DNA from: Bifidobacteriaceae bacterium
Lineage (GTDB): Bacteria > Actinomycetota > Actinomycetes > Actinomycetales > WQXJ01
Direction: 5' to 3'
Assembly (NCBI GenBank): GCA_031265345.1
Contig: JAISCU010000265.1
Location: forward strand, 1-12,381
DNA: 12,381 nucleotides
The notes under the pieces are model-generated. The model was given only the letters and a program-made list of their open reading frames with translations. It was not told where the DNA came from and did not search any database. Position 1 is the stretch's first letter. Each line of letters starts with the position of its first letter. The position numbers and the translations under genes were made by a program. This document shows positions 1 to 7,169 of this stretch, piece after piece.

Positions 1-1676
1 GCCCGCGCCCCCCAGCACCGGCCTGTACGCGGCTGATAATCGTTGGCACCGTCAGTGCACAAACTTCCCGCGTTGCCCCATGTTTGGACGGCGTTGACGC
101 GGTCCCCGGTCGAACCGTCAAGGGCGATGGTGGGCTGGACCACCCGCACCAGGTATTCGCCGACCGCGGAGTTCAACACGAACGAGTACCTGCCGTCACT
201 CGTTGTTGTCCTGGCGCCACGATCCGTCCAGGTGGTGGAGCCGCCACTGGGCGAATTACCCTCGTAGAGCCGGACCTCGACGCCGCCGACCCCGGGAAAG
301 GTGCTGCTGATGACGCCGCTGCCGTACGTGTCGTTGTAGACCGTGCCCCGGATGACGGGCACCGACTCGGCGCTGGCCAGGTCGACCCCCTTGTCAACGT
401 CGAAACTCCTCCCCGGAGAAACCTTGCCCGCCGACACGACGGTGCCGCGCAGCATGTCCCACTTCAGTATGTGGCTTCCACCACCGCCTCGATAAGGATC
501 GTCGTAGTTGCCGGCCGTGTATAGGTAGCCGTCCACGAACGCCATGCCTACGATCAACGCTCTGTCATTGCTGTACATCTCGTCGTCGCCGCTGTTGACG
601 CCCGTGAAGTACTGCACCACCTCGTAGGTCCACTTTGCGCCGGTCGCGCTCGAGAGCGGCAGCCCGTGGTAATTATCCATCGGGACGTTGATGCGCAACA
701 GGACATATTTGTTGGTTGCTTGCCCCGGGCTGTGCGAATCGCTAAGCAGCATGACGTAGATGTTGCCGTTGGAGTCGGTCACCATGTCCGAGGACACGAT
801 CCACCTCCGGTCGACTGGGGAAGGATTGGTATCGCCGCTGAGCGCCATGAACTGGGAGGTGACGCTCGGATGCGCGGGATCCGCCGACGTGATCGACGTG
901 GTGCCTGCGAGACAGGTGATGGTCCCCCCGCTCCCATCGGCGGGCGGGAGGCCCATCTCGTAGATGGCGAGCGGCAGGGCGATCGACTCGACTTCGCCAT
1001 CGAAATAATGGCCCGGCGTCATGTCCATGTTGTAGAGGTAGCCGCTCGCCTGGTTGATGTCTGCGGACCAGCGCTCCCCTGACCGGCACGCGTCGGACGG
1101 GGCAAGCGTGCCATTGTGGTCCTTTGCCAAGACGCTGTCGGCCATGGTGCCGTACTCCAGGGCGTCGACTTGTTGAGGCATCAACACATCGCCGACGAGG
1201 CCCCCCCCATGGGACCGGTAGACGTAGACGGGGCTGTCCGGCTCAAAGTATTGGTCGACCATGTGGAGGGTCGCGTCGTCGGCGTGTTTGAAAACCGGTC
1301 CCACGGCGATGGTCAGCCCCACGTTCTCCACCGTCGTATTATTTACCCCCGCGCCGGAGAGGGTGCCCCACGGGTCCATGGACCCCACCCAAGGCAGGCT
1401 GCCGGAGGTGACCGCGCCCGGATCCTCCGCCATGTACATGGGGTAAGTGAGGTTGGCGTCATCTTGCAGCCAGAGCTGATTCCTGTCGAACGCGCCGCCC
1501 CAGCCGCCCAGGAACGTGACCGCCTCCGCGGCGTCACGGCTCATCCAGCTCTGAGCCAGTGTGAGGCCGCCCAAGGCGACGGCGCCCACGGCCACCAGGG
1601 CGACCGGCTTAACGACCGCTCGCGGTAGGCGCTTCAGCGCGCCTGTCAGCTTCAGGGTCAAGGCACTTCTAGACAT
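1..1676 (-). CDS. Large exported surface protein with SdrD_B/Cna_B-like domain (3' end outside window)
   Basis: The frame is open from 1676 to the left edge, giving 558 codons with no stop. The N-terminus is basic (MSRSALTLKLTGALKRLPRA) followed by a hydrophobic stretch at about residues 21-42, a signal peptide or anchor. Residues 50-430 are acidic and rich in Gly, Tyr and Trp, with the look of a secreted beta-rich ectodomain; I recognise no named family there. Residues about 439-516 resemble an SdrD_B/Cna_B collagen-adhesin-type domain: VIRGTVYND, then GVGGVEVRLYEG, then TTSDGRYSFVLN and GEYLVRVVQP. Such domains form stalks of Gram-positive surface adhesins, so a cell-wall anchor is expected beyond the edge but cannot be seen. 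The start is uncertain. ATG 1676 matches the leader-to-start spacing of the two other repeat-led genes, while in-frame GTG 1697 has a weak AGAAAG ribosome-binding site. A run of eight G (1201-1208) lies inside the gene. Confidence 0.82.
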   Translation of the reverse strand, partial: MSRSALTLKLTGALKRLPRAVVKPVALVAVGAVALGGLTLAQSWMSRDAAEAVTFLGGWGGAFDRNQLWLQDDANLTYPMYMAEDPGAVTSGSLPWVGSMDPWGTLSGAGVNNTTVENVGLTIAVGPVFKHADDATLHMVDQYFEPDSPVYVYRSHGGGLVGDVLMPQQVDALEYGTMADSVLAKDHNGTLAPSDACRSGERWSADINQASGYLYNMDMTPGHYFDGEVESIALPLAIYEMGLPPADGSGGTITCLAGTTSITSADPAHPSVTSQFMALSGDTNPSPVDRRWIVSSDMVTDSNGNIYVMLLSDSHSPGQATNKYVLLRINVPMDNYHGLPLSSATGAKWTYEVVQYFTGVNSGDDEMYSNDRALIVGMAFVDGYLYTAGNYDDPYRGGGGSHILKWDMLRGTVVSAGKVSPGRSFDVDKGVDLASAESVPVIRGTVYNDTYGSGVISSTFPGVGGVEVRLYEGNSPSGGSTTWTDRGARTTTSDGRYSFVLNSAVGEYLVRVVQPTIALDGSTGDRVNAVQTWGNAGSLCTDGANDYQPRTGRCWGAR

Positions 1677-1725
1677 CGGGGAACGATTCGCGCTCACGGT
1701 GTGGCTTTCTGCTAGGAGGGAGGGG

Positions 1726-1856
1726 CCGGGCAGGACTCCCCGTTGTCCGGTCCGGTCGCATTACGACAGCAAACAAAGCTAGGGCTCCCAGAACCGGCGA
1801 ACCCAGCCGCGAACCTCGCATTTTGTCGAGGTTGGCTTCCAGGTGGGCAAAAGCCC
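1726..1856 (-). repeat. Leader repeat, copy 1 (upstream of the surface protein)
   Basis: Read on the minus strand this copy has, in order: a GGGGCTTTTGCCCACCTGG block (near 1837-1856); the 52-bp core (1779-1830) that contains GGCGAACCCAGCCGCGAACC on the plus strand; a short CTGTC...AATGCG motif; and a hairpin at 1726-1755 (CCGG and GGAC paired with GTCC and CCGG around an 8-nt loop, with a 3x3 internal loop). The core matches copy 2 at 48 of 52 and copy 3 at 49 of 52 positions by hand alignment. The hairpin ends about 49 nt before ATG 1676. It accounts for most of the 338-nt gap 1677-2014; the rest (1857-2014) shows nothing I can name. Confidence 0.8.
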
Positions 1857-2014
1857 CGGTCAAGTCCCGTGGAGCGGTTCGTTTTTGGTTTCGGCTGGTT
1901 GGTTGCTAGAAGGGCTCGGGGGCTTCGGGGTGCTCCCGGGGTGTGTGGTTTTGTAGTTTGCGGAGCCGGACGGTCAGGCCCTCGGCGACGTGGCCAGGCG
2001 CGGGTGGCGCGTCG

Positions 2015-2215
2015 TCACGAGGCTGACCCCGCCTTGCCAGTGCGGCCATTCGCGCGCGCGTGACGGGCCGCCGTCTTGCGGCGCTTGGTCAAGACGTTGA
2101 AGACGGCGAAGGCCGCCGCCGTCCGGCGCCGCGCGCCCCCGCGCCTGTGCCTGCCCCGCGCGCCATCGTGCCTCGCCGGCGCCGCCTCGGGCGTCCCGGC
2201 CGAACCGTCCCTCAT
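2015..2215 (-). CDS. Small basic protein translationally coupled to the TPR gene (uncertain)
   Basis: This is a 66-aa ORF, very rich in Arg, Ala and Gly, with no recognised domain. Its middle contains AAAFAVFNVLTKRRKTAARH, which could be one amphipathic helix. Support comes from position. Its ATG overlaps the TPR stop in an ATGA arrangement (2212-2215), and GAGGGG sits five bases before the ATG, inside the TPR codons for Glu-Gly. That is typical of translational coupling. Against it, GC-rich DNA gives long chance ORFs, and a composition dominated by Arg, Ala and Gly is also what a shadow frame looks like. Two other frames are open over part of the same stretch. No function is proposed. Confidence 0.4.
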   Translation of the reverse strand: MRDGSAGTPEAAPARHDGARGRHRRGGARRRTAAAFAVFNVLTKRRKTAARHARANGRTGKAGSAS

Positions 2216-3594
2216 ATGTTCCCCTCGTCGGTCGTCGATTGGCCGTCCTGGCGTTCCGAGCCGCCGGGCGTGCGCCAGCACACCGCCGCCTCATCGCCAT
2301 CGGTCCAGACGAACTCGCCCAGAGCGGCGCAGACCTCAGCGCGGGCGTCCAGCACGTCGAGCGCCAGGGCCGTCAGGTCGGGCTGGGAGTGCCAGCCGGC
2401 GGTGTCCAGGAGGTCCAGCGCCCGGTCCAACTCGGCCAGGGCCGCCTCCGGGCGTCCGGCCTCTGCCTCGACGCGGCCCCGCTGCCAGTGGACCCGCGCA
2501 GCCGCAGTCGGCATACCGGCCGCGTGATACGACCTGATCGAGTCGCGCCAACTGGCCAGCGCCGCCTGCGGGGCGCCCGCCCGGGCGTACGCCAGCCCCA
2601 GCCATTCGAGCGTCTCGGCCGGCCACTGGGGCCCCAGCCCGGCGCGTAGCTCGGCCTCCGTCAGGTCGGCGAAGCGGTCCGCCGCCTCGACGGCATCGCC
2701 CATCGTCAACAAGGTCTGGGCCAGCAAGAACTCCGCGGCCCGCCGCCCACCTCCGTCGCCAGCCGCCGCGGCCGCGAGGACCGCCTGGCGGAAGCTCGCC
2801 GCGGCCTTGGCGAGACGGCCCGTGCCCGCCTGCTCAAGCCCGGCGCGGCGGGAAGCCCAGGCGTGTTCGGCGCAGCGGGCCTGGTTCGGACTTCCGCCGC
2901 CTTCTGGTCCCGCCGCCGCAGGGAGGACCAGACCGGCGAAGACGTTTTGCTGCAACGGCAGGTCGACGCCTTCGTCCGCCAGCGCGCGGACCCGCGCGAC
3001 GTAGCGGGTCACGTCCCGGTCCGCGCCCCGGCAATCCAGCTGGTGGGCGAGGTCCGCGGCCGCGCGCCAGACCGCAGGAGCCAGGGACCGGACCGTCCAG
3101 CCGCCGCCCGGCGGGGTCCCCCACAGGCGTACCAGATCGGCTCGGTGGGCAGCCGGGACCGGGCGGGCACCTTGACCGGCGCGGACGGCGGCGGTCAGGG
3201 CGAGCCCCGTCGCGGCCAGCAGTTGGACGTTGCCCAGACGGTCCGCCGGGTCGTGGCCGAGCCAGCCGACGTGACGTTCCGCCATCTCGAGCGCCCGGGC
3301 CTCGTTGCCGGTGGCGGCGCTGAAGATGATGTTGGCGGCGACCGGGCCCAGGCGGCAGGGCCGCCGACGGGCGCGCGCGTACGACTCGACGTGGCGGGCC
3401 TTCGCCTCCTCCGCGCGGCCGGCCCGGGCCAAGGCGAGCATCGCCTCCGGGAAGGCGGCCTCGAGCGACTTGCCCACCCGAACGGGTCTGGCGGGGACGC
3501 CCAACGCCCGGTGGAGGATCGTGGTGGGAGCGTCCGCCAAGGGCGTCGGCTTAGTCCGGACAGCGCTCGGCGGCGGGGCCTGCAAGATGGTCAT
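2212..3594 (-). CDS. Tetratricopeptide-repeat protein
   Basis: A 460-aa soluble protein built almost wholly of Ala/Leu-rich helices. Helical-pair repeats of TPR type are seen near residues 48-75 (AMLALARAGRAEEAKARHVE), 90-140, and most clearly 250-425, for example LAKAAASFRQAV, RRAAEFLLAQTLLTMGD, WLGLAYARAGAPQAALASWR and RGRVEAEAGRPEAALAELDRA. The first 40 residues are Pro-rich and probably disordered. TPR proteins act as protein-interaction scaffolds; the partner is unknown. There is no signal peptide or membrane segment, so it is probably cytoplasmic. ATG 3594 is chosen because AAGAAGGAAGAG lies just upstream; the longer frame to 3678 starts inside the leader hairpin. The gene is preceded by leader repeat copy 2 and the 64-bp-period array, and its stop overlaps the small downstream ORF. 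Confidence 0.85.
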   Translation of the reverse strand: MTILQAPPPSAVRTKPTPLADAPTTILHRALGVPARPVRVGKSLEAAFPEAMLALARAGRAEEAKARHVESYARARRRPCRLGPVAANIIFSAATGNEARALEMAERHVGWLGHDPADRLGNVQLLAATGLALTAAVRAGQGARPVPAAHRADLVRLWGTPPGGGWTVRSLAPAVWRAAADLAHQLDCRGADRDVTRYVARVRALADEGVDLPLQQNVFAGLVLPAAAGPEGGGSPNQARCAEHAWASRRAGLEQAGTGRLAKAAASFRQAVLAAAAAGDGGGRRAAEFLLAQTLLTMGDAVEAADRFADLTEAELRAGLGPQWPAETLEWLGLAYARAGAPQAALASWRDSIRSYHAAGMPTAAARVHWQRGRVEAEAGRPEAALAELDRALDLLDTAGWHSQPDLTALALDVLDARAEVCAALGEFVWTDGDEAAVCWRTPGGSERQDGQSTTDEGNI

Positions 3595-3639
3595 GGGGCT
3601 CTTCCTTCTTGTTGCTCGGGGATCCCAGTCAAGGGACCA

Positions 3640-3777
3640 GCCGGGCGCACCTCCCCCGTCAGTCCGGCCCGGCCGCATTGCGGGACAGCCGAAAGCCTAG
3701 GGCTCCCGGCACCGGCGAACCCAGCCGCGAACCCCGCATTTTGTCTAGGTCCGCGTCCAGGTGGGCAAAAGCACCCC
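3640..3777 (-). repeat. Leader repeat, copy 2 (upstream of the TPR gene)
   Basis: Same order as copy 1 on the minus strand: GCTTTTGCCCACCTGGA block, 52-bp core (3697-3748, CTAG at both ends), a CTGTC...AATGCG motif, then a GC hairpin at 3640-3673 (GCCGGGC paired with GCCCGGC, 20-nt loop). The hairpin ends 45 nt before ATG 3594. The upstream block overlaps the first unit of the 64-bp-period array, so the two repeat systems are physically joined here. Confidence 0.85.
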
Positions 3778-3923
3778 AGAGAGCGAGAATCTGGGTTGGG
3801 GGCGACCGTCGGGACGGTGTAGTGGTGGGCAAAAGCACCCCAGCGAGCGCGGACCTGGGAATCGGCCGAAACTGTGTCGGCGGCATCGGCGGGGAAAAGC
3901 ACCCCAGCGAGCGCGGACCTGGG
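3763..3923. repeat. Three 33-bp repeats at exact 64-bp spacing (CRISPR-like geometry, no cas genes)
   Basis: Repeats lie at 3763-3795, 3827-3859 and 3891-3923. Each starts GGGCAAAAGCACCCCAG (GGGG in the third) and ends CTGGG. Repeats 2 and 3 differ at one of 33 positions; repeat 1 differs from repeat 2 at four, all in the second half. The 31-bp intervals at 3796-3826 and 3860-3890 are unrelated to each other. The repeat can pair CCCAG with CTGGG, and each interval carries its own short inverted repeat (ACCGTC/GACGGT in the first, GCCGA/TCGGC in the second). A 64-bp period is not divisible by three, so it is not a coding repeat. It lies between the response regulator and the TPR gene and could be a micro CRISPR array, a MIRU-like interspersed repeat, or a chain of RNA hairpins in the TPR leader. 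Confidence 0.8.
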
Positions 3924-3984
3924 CGCTCCGGAGCCGCGCCGACTAGCCGCACCAGCAAGCCGTTGGGCGGTGGCCGGCGCCGAC

Positions 3985-4001
3985 CGGGCGCGCCGCGCCC
4001 G
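3985..4001 (-). terminator. GC hairpin downstream of the response regulator
   Basis: CGGGCGC and GCGCCCG form a perfect 7-bp stem around a 3-nt loop, about 30 nt past the response-regulator stop. There is no U tract, which is common in high-GC actinobacteria. It may end transcription of the two-component operon before the repeat region; this is inferred from position and structure only. Confidence 0.4.
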
Positions 4002-4030
4002 CGACCACCTAGCCGACGGGCGTAGGAAGG

Positions 4031-4714
4031 CTATTCGCCGGACTCGGCCGTTATCCGGTAGCCCTTGCCGCGGGCGCTTTCGAAGCGCACGCCCGCGTTT
4101 CCCCCGATTTTGCGCCGCAGCCTCGACATGTGGTCCCAAACCGTGCGGACATCGTCGATAGGGTCCATGCCCCAGGCGCGCTCATACAACTTCGCCCCGG
4201 AGACGTATTGGCCCGCGCCGCGGGCCAATATCTCCAGCAAAGCGAACTCCTTAGGGGCCAGCAGCAAGTCCCGGCCGTCCACCGAAGCGCGGCGCGACAG
4301 CAGATTGACTTCGATCAAACCCACCCTGATGGTCGGCGTCCCCTCCCGGCGCGCACGCCGCAGCAACGCTTCAATCCGGGCCACCAATTCGTCGTAATGG
4401 TAAGGCTTGGGCAAATAATCGTCGCCACCCGCGCGGAGCCCTTTCACAACGTCGTCGGTTTCCCCCAAAGCGCTCAAGAACAAGATCGGCACATCGGTCA
4501 CGGGCCGGATCTCATCGCAAAGGGCGATGCCGCTGCCGTCCGGCAGCAGGATGTCCAGCACCACCAAATCAGGCGCCGCGCTCTTGATCGCGGCCCGCGC
4601 CTGGGCCAAGTCGAATGCCATCGCCACCGTATAACCGCTCAGCTGCAGCAAGCGCGCGTTCGCCCGCTGGATCTCCAGGTTGTCCTCAACAAGCAGAATC
4701 CTCTCGCGCCGCAT
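4031..4714 (-). CDS. OmpR/PhoB-family response regulator
   Basis: A 227-aa two-domain regulator of normal family length. The receiver domain (about 4-118) has the acidic pair in LLVEDN (Glu10, Asp11), phospho-acceptor Asp54 in VVLDILLPDG, Ser81 in FLSA and Lys103 in LPKPYHYDEL. The winged-helix DNA-binding domain (about 128-223) carries LLLAPKEFALLEILA, the VRTVWDHMSRLRRKIG recognition region and the closing GKGYRI hairpin. After phosphorylation by the upstream kinase it would bind DNA and change transcription; targets cannot be read from the sequence. The ATG overlaps the kinase TGA by one base (TGATG) and has GAGGAGG just upstream, so the two proteins are almost certainly made together. Confidence 0.96.
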   Translation of the reverse strand: MRRERILLVEDNLEIQRANARLLQLSGYTVAMAFDLAQARAAIKSAAPDLVVLDILLPDGSGIALCDEIRPVTDVPILFLSALGETDDVVKGLRAGGDDYLPKPYHYDELVARIEALLRRARREGTPTIRVGLIEVNLLSRRASVDGRDLLLAPKEFALLEILARGAGQYVSGAKLYERAWGMDPIDDVRTVWDHMSRLRRKIGGNAGVRFESARGKGYRITAESGE

Positions 4715-6726
4715 CAGCCCTCCTCGCCCTGCAGGGCGGGGAGCACCAGGCGGACGGTGGTGCCCGCACCGGGCGAACTCGCCGCGTCGATGCGACCGCC
4801 ATGCTGCTCCACGACCATCTTGCTGATCGCCAGGCCCACCCCTGCACCCCGAGGGCCGCCCGAGTGGCCCCGCTCGAACACGTGCGGCAGCAGTTCCGGA
4901 GCGATGCCGGTCCCGGTGTCCACCACAGCGACCACGATCTCATCGCCCAAGCACCGTGCGTGGATAGTCACCTCGCCGTCCCGGGTATGCGCGTTGGCAT
5001 TGGCCAGCAGGTTCACGAACACCTGCACCAGCTTGTCAGCGTCGCCCCAGACGTGGGGCAGGCCGCGCGGCAGATCTAGCCGCAGCGCATTGCCGTTCTT
5101 CTCCAACAGCGTCCGGTAGACCTCGACGACCCTCTCCAGGACCGCCCGCAGGTCGACCCGCGCGAGGTCTTTGGCTCCTTCCCGGATCATGCTCAACTGG
5201 AGGACCTCGCTGACCATGCGGGCGAGGCGCATCGCCTCGCCGTCCACCACGTCCAACCGCTCGGCGATCTCGCCTCTGTCGGCATCCGCCCCAAGCAGCG
5301 CCTTCGATAGCTGCACGTTGGCGGACATGACCGTCAGCGGCGTCCGTATCTCGTGGCTGATGTTCGCGATGACCCTCGTCTTGGCCGCGGACAGCTCGTC
5401 CAGCACGCGGTTCATCTCCCGCAACTCCCGCTCGCGCGACTGGGCCTGCCCCAGCTCCTGCTTGGCGCGCACGGTGTGGAGGGCCAGAGCCATCGTATTG
5501 AGGAGGATCGCGCCGATCATGGCACAATCCGTCAGAATACCGTCGCGCAGCCGGTAGGGCAGCACCCAGCGCCAGATGGTCTCCTCGGACAGCGTCACCG
5601 CCGCCATCAGCAGGACTGCGGTCAAGACCAGCTTCTTCCCCGCCGTGGCGCTGGGCGTCGGGGCGGCGCCCTGGGCAGCCGCCTGGCCGGCGTTCGCGGC
5701 AACGCCGGCCGCAGCCTCGCGCCGCGTCTGCGGCCCCCGCCTCCTCAGGTCCAACACCAGCGCCACGCTGAAGTAGACCGCCAACGCGGCCGCGAACGCC
5801 AAGAACCACACCCGCATCGCGGTGAACACCAGCGGCGGCAACAGCAGCACGCAGGCGGTGCACAGGACCAGCCCAACCTCCCCGATACGGCGGGCGGCGG
5901 CGTGGCAGGGGTGACCGAACACCGCGTCCGCGTAGAGAAAGAACGTGTACATCACGCACCACAACGTCAGGTACTCGACCCGGGCCAAGGCCACCGAGTT
6001 GATGGGCCACAGCAGCGTCAGCAGCATAACCCCCCGCGTGCTCGTGTGGATCGCCAGCGCCAAGCAGGACAGCGAGAACCACAAGAACGCCTTCTCAACG
6101 CCCAAGAACAGGTACAGCCCCAGCGCCAGGATGGCCACTATCAGCAGGCACGCCGCGAACAGCGTGCCCCGGAACACCAGGCCTTCCTGCTGCGCCACGA
6201 TTAGCTGGGAAGCACCCAAATCGACGCTGGGCGGCCGGTAGTGGCGAACGAACCCGGAATACTGGTAAGACAATTCGACATCCGCGGTGGCGGCGTAAAA
6301 CGCGGTGACGAAAGTCCCAGCCAAAGCGCGGCTCTCCTCGGCGGTCCGCCCCACCCGGCCGTGCTCGCCGATCACTTGGCCGTCCACCATGACCCGCAAA
6401 GCCATGTCGTTGGTGGTTTGGGACACCGCGTAAACGCCTGGCGCGGGCAACACGAGACGCGCCCGATAAGTGCCGAAAGGCGCCACCGCGTCGCTGCCCG
6501 GCTCGCCCGCTTCTCCCGGGGCGAGCAACTGCTCGGGATAATGAGTGAAGACCGCCGGGTCCAGTTGCGCGATATTCTTGCTGAAATCCGCGCCGGACAA
6601 ATCGACCCAGCCGTCCTGCGCCTGGGGCTGCAGGTAATTGTTGGGCGAGGCTTGAACGCTCACCACGATAAGGCACAGCATGACAAGTGCATAGAAGCCG
6701 ACACCCACAGCGATTTGCTTGTTCAC
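4714..6726 (-). CDS. 7TMR-DISM sensor histidine kinase
   Basis: A 670-aa membrane kinase and partner of the overlapping response regulator. After an N-terminal hydrophobic segment (about 7-26) comes an extracellular domain (about 35-180) resembling the 7TMR-DISM ectodomain type 2: PFGTYRARLVLP, NDMALRVMVDGQVIGEHGRVG. This fold is beta-sandwich-like and is thought to sense small ligands, possibly sugars. Seven membrane segments follow at about 186-208, 213-237, 248-270, 281-302, 304-326, 365-385 and 398-418, with an Ala/Gly/Pro-rich loop at 330-363. The kinase core has a coiled linker (423-450), His458 in ISHEIRTPL, N box NLLANANAH (572-580), G1 DTGTGI (603-608) and G2 GAGVGLAIS (627-635). Start GTG 6726 is supported by AAAGGAG seven or eight bases upstream. 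Ligand unknown. Confidence 0.95.
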   Translation of the reverse strand: MNKQIAVGVGFYALVMLCLIVVSVQASPNNYLQPQAQDGWVDLSGADFSKNIAQLDPAVFTHYPEQLLAPGEAGEPGSDAVAPFGTYRARLVLPAPGVYAVSQTTNDMALRVMVDGQVIGEHGRVGRTAEESRALAGTFVTAFYAATADVELSYQYSGFVRHYRPPSVDLGASQLIVAQQEGLVFRGTLFAACLLIVAILALGLYLFLGVEKAFLWFSLSCLALAIHTSTRGVMLLTLLWPINSVALARVEYLTLWCVMYTFFLYADAVFGHPCHAAARRIGEVGLVLCTACVLLLPPLVFTAMRVWFLAFAAALAVYFSVALVLDLRRRGPQTRREAAAGVAANAGQAAAQGAAPTPSATAGKKLVLTAVLLMAAVTLSEETIWRWVLPYRLRDGILTDCAMIGAILLNTMALALHTVRAKQELGQAQSRERELREMNRVLDELSAAKTRVIANISHEIRTPLTVMSANVQLSKALLGADADRGEIAERLDVVDGEAMRLARMVSEVLQLSMIREGAKDLARVDLRAVLERVVEVYRTLLEKNGNALRLDLPRGLPHVWGDADKLVQVFVNLLANANAHTRDGEVTIHARCLGDEIVVAVVDTGTGIAPELLPHVFERGHSGGPRGAGVGLAISKMVVEQHGGRIDAASSPGAGTTVRLVLPALQGEEG

Positions 6727-7023
6727 CGGCGGCTCCTTTCCCGGGTAGGCGGACCCGGGCGAGGCGCTCCGGGCCCAACGCGCTTTGGCCGAGACCAGCG
6801 TAGCGCGCCGCCCGCCTGGGGGCAGGGCTAGAGCTGGCGACGGCGGCAGGCGGAAGTGGCCGCCGCGGGGAACGGCCCCAGGCCCTCCGAGAGATCGGCT
6901 GGCGGCATCGTGCAGCCCGATAGCCCAGTTGTCAACGAAGTCTGGGCGCGCAGGAGATCCTGGACGCGACCACTGGAACTGGGCACTCAGGGCAGTGGCA
7001 CGGGTCAGGTGTGGCGCGCGAGA

Positions 7024-7127
7024 CTAGACAAAACGCGAGGTTCGCGGCTGGGTTCGCCGGTGCTGGGAGCCCTAGCCTTGCAACTGTCATGAATGCGGCC
7101 GGGCCGGCCGGACGGGGAGGCCCGGCC
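7024..7127 (+). repeat. Leader repeat, copy 3 (upstream of the 147-aa gene)
   Basis: The 52-bp core is at 7024-7075, bounded by CTAG at both ends. It is followed by ACTGTC...AATGCGGCC and a perfect 9-bp hairpin, GGCCGGGCC with GGCCCGGCC around a 13-nt loop (7097-7127). The hairpin ends 42 nt before ATG 7170. The CTTTTGCCC block seen in copies 1 and 2 is missing. The rest of the 443-nt divergent gap 6727-7169 shows no promoter I would defend. Confidence 0.83.
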
Positions 7128-7169
7128 GTTCCCTTCAGCAACGTTTGGTATCGCACGAAAGGACGCCCC

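Noticed and set aside
84..524. Plus-strand ORFs over 43-1628
   Set aside because: They are antisense to the continuous minus-strand surface-protein frame, which has a signal sequence and a recognisable domain.
1906..2049. A 47-aa minus-strand frame starting MAALARRGQPRDDAPP and ending HPEAPEPF
   Set aside because: The tail looks slightly protein-like, but there is no ribosome-binding site and it overlaps the better supported 66-aa ORF at one end.
2863..3822. 319-aa plus-strand ORF across the TPR gene
   Set aside because: It is antisense to the TPR gene, has no recognisable domain, and runs through the repeat region; a high-GC shadow frame.
3591..4139. 182-aa minus-strand ORF across the repeat array and leader copy 2
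   Set aside because: It overlaps the regulator 3' end, and a 64-bp repeat period shifts the frame at each unit, so the repeats cannot encode a repeated peptide.
5036..6082. 348-aa minus-strand ORF in another frame of the histidine kinase
   Set aside because: The kinase frame has full domain evidence; this one is Arg/Gly-rich with no motifs.
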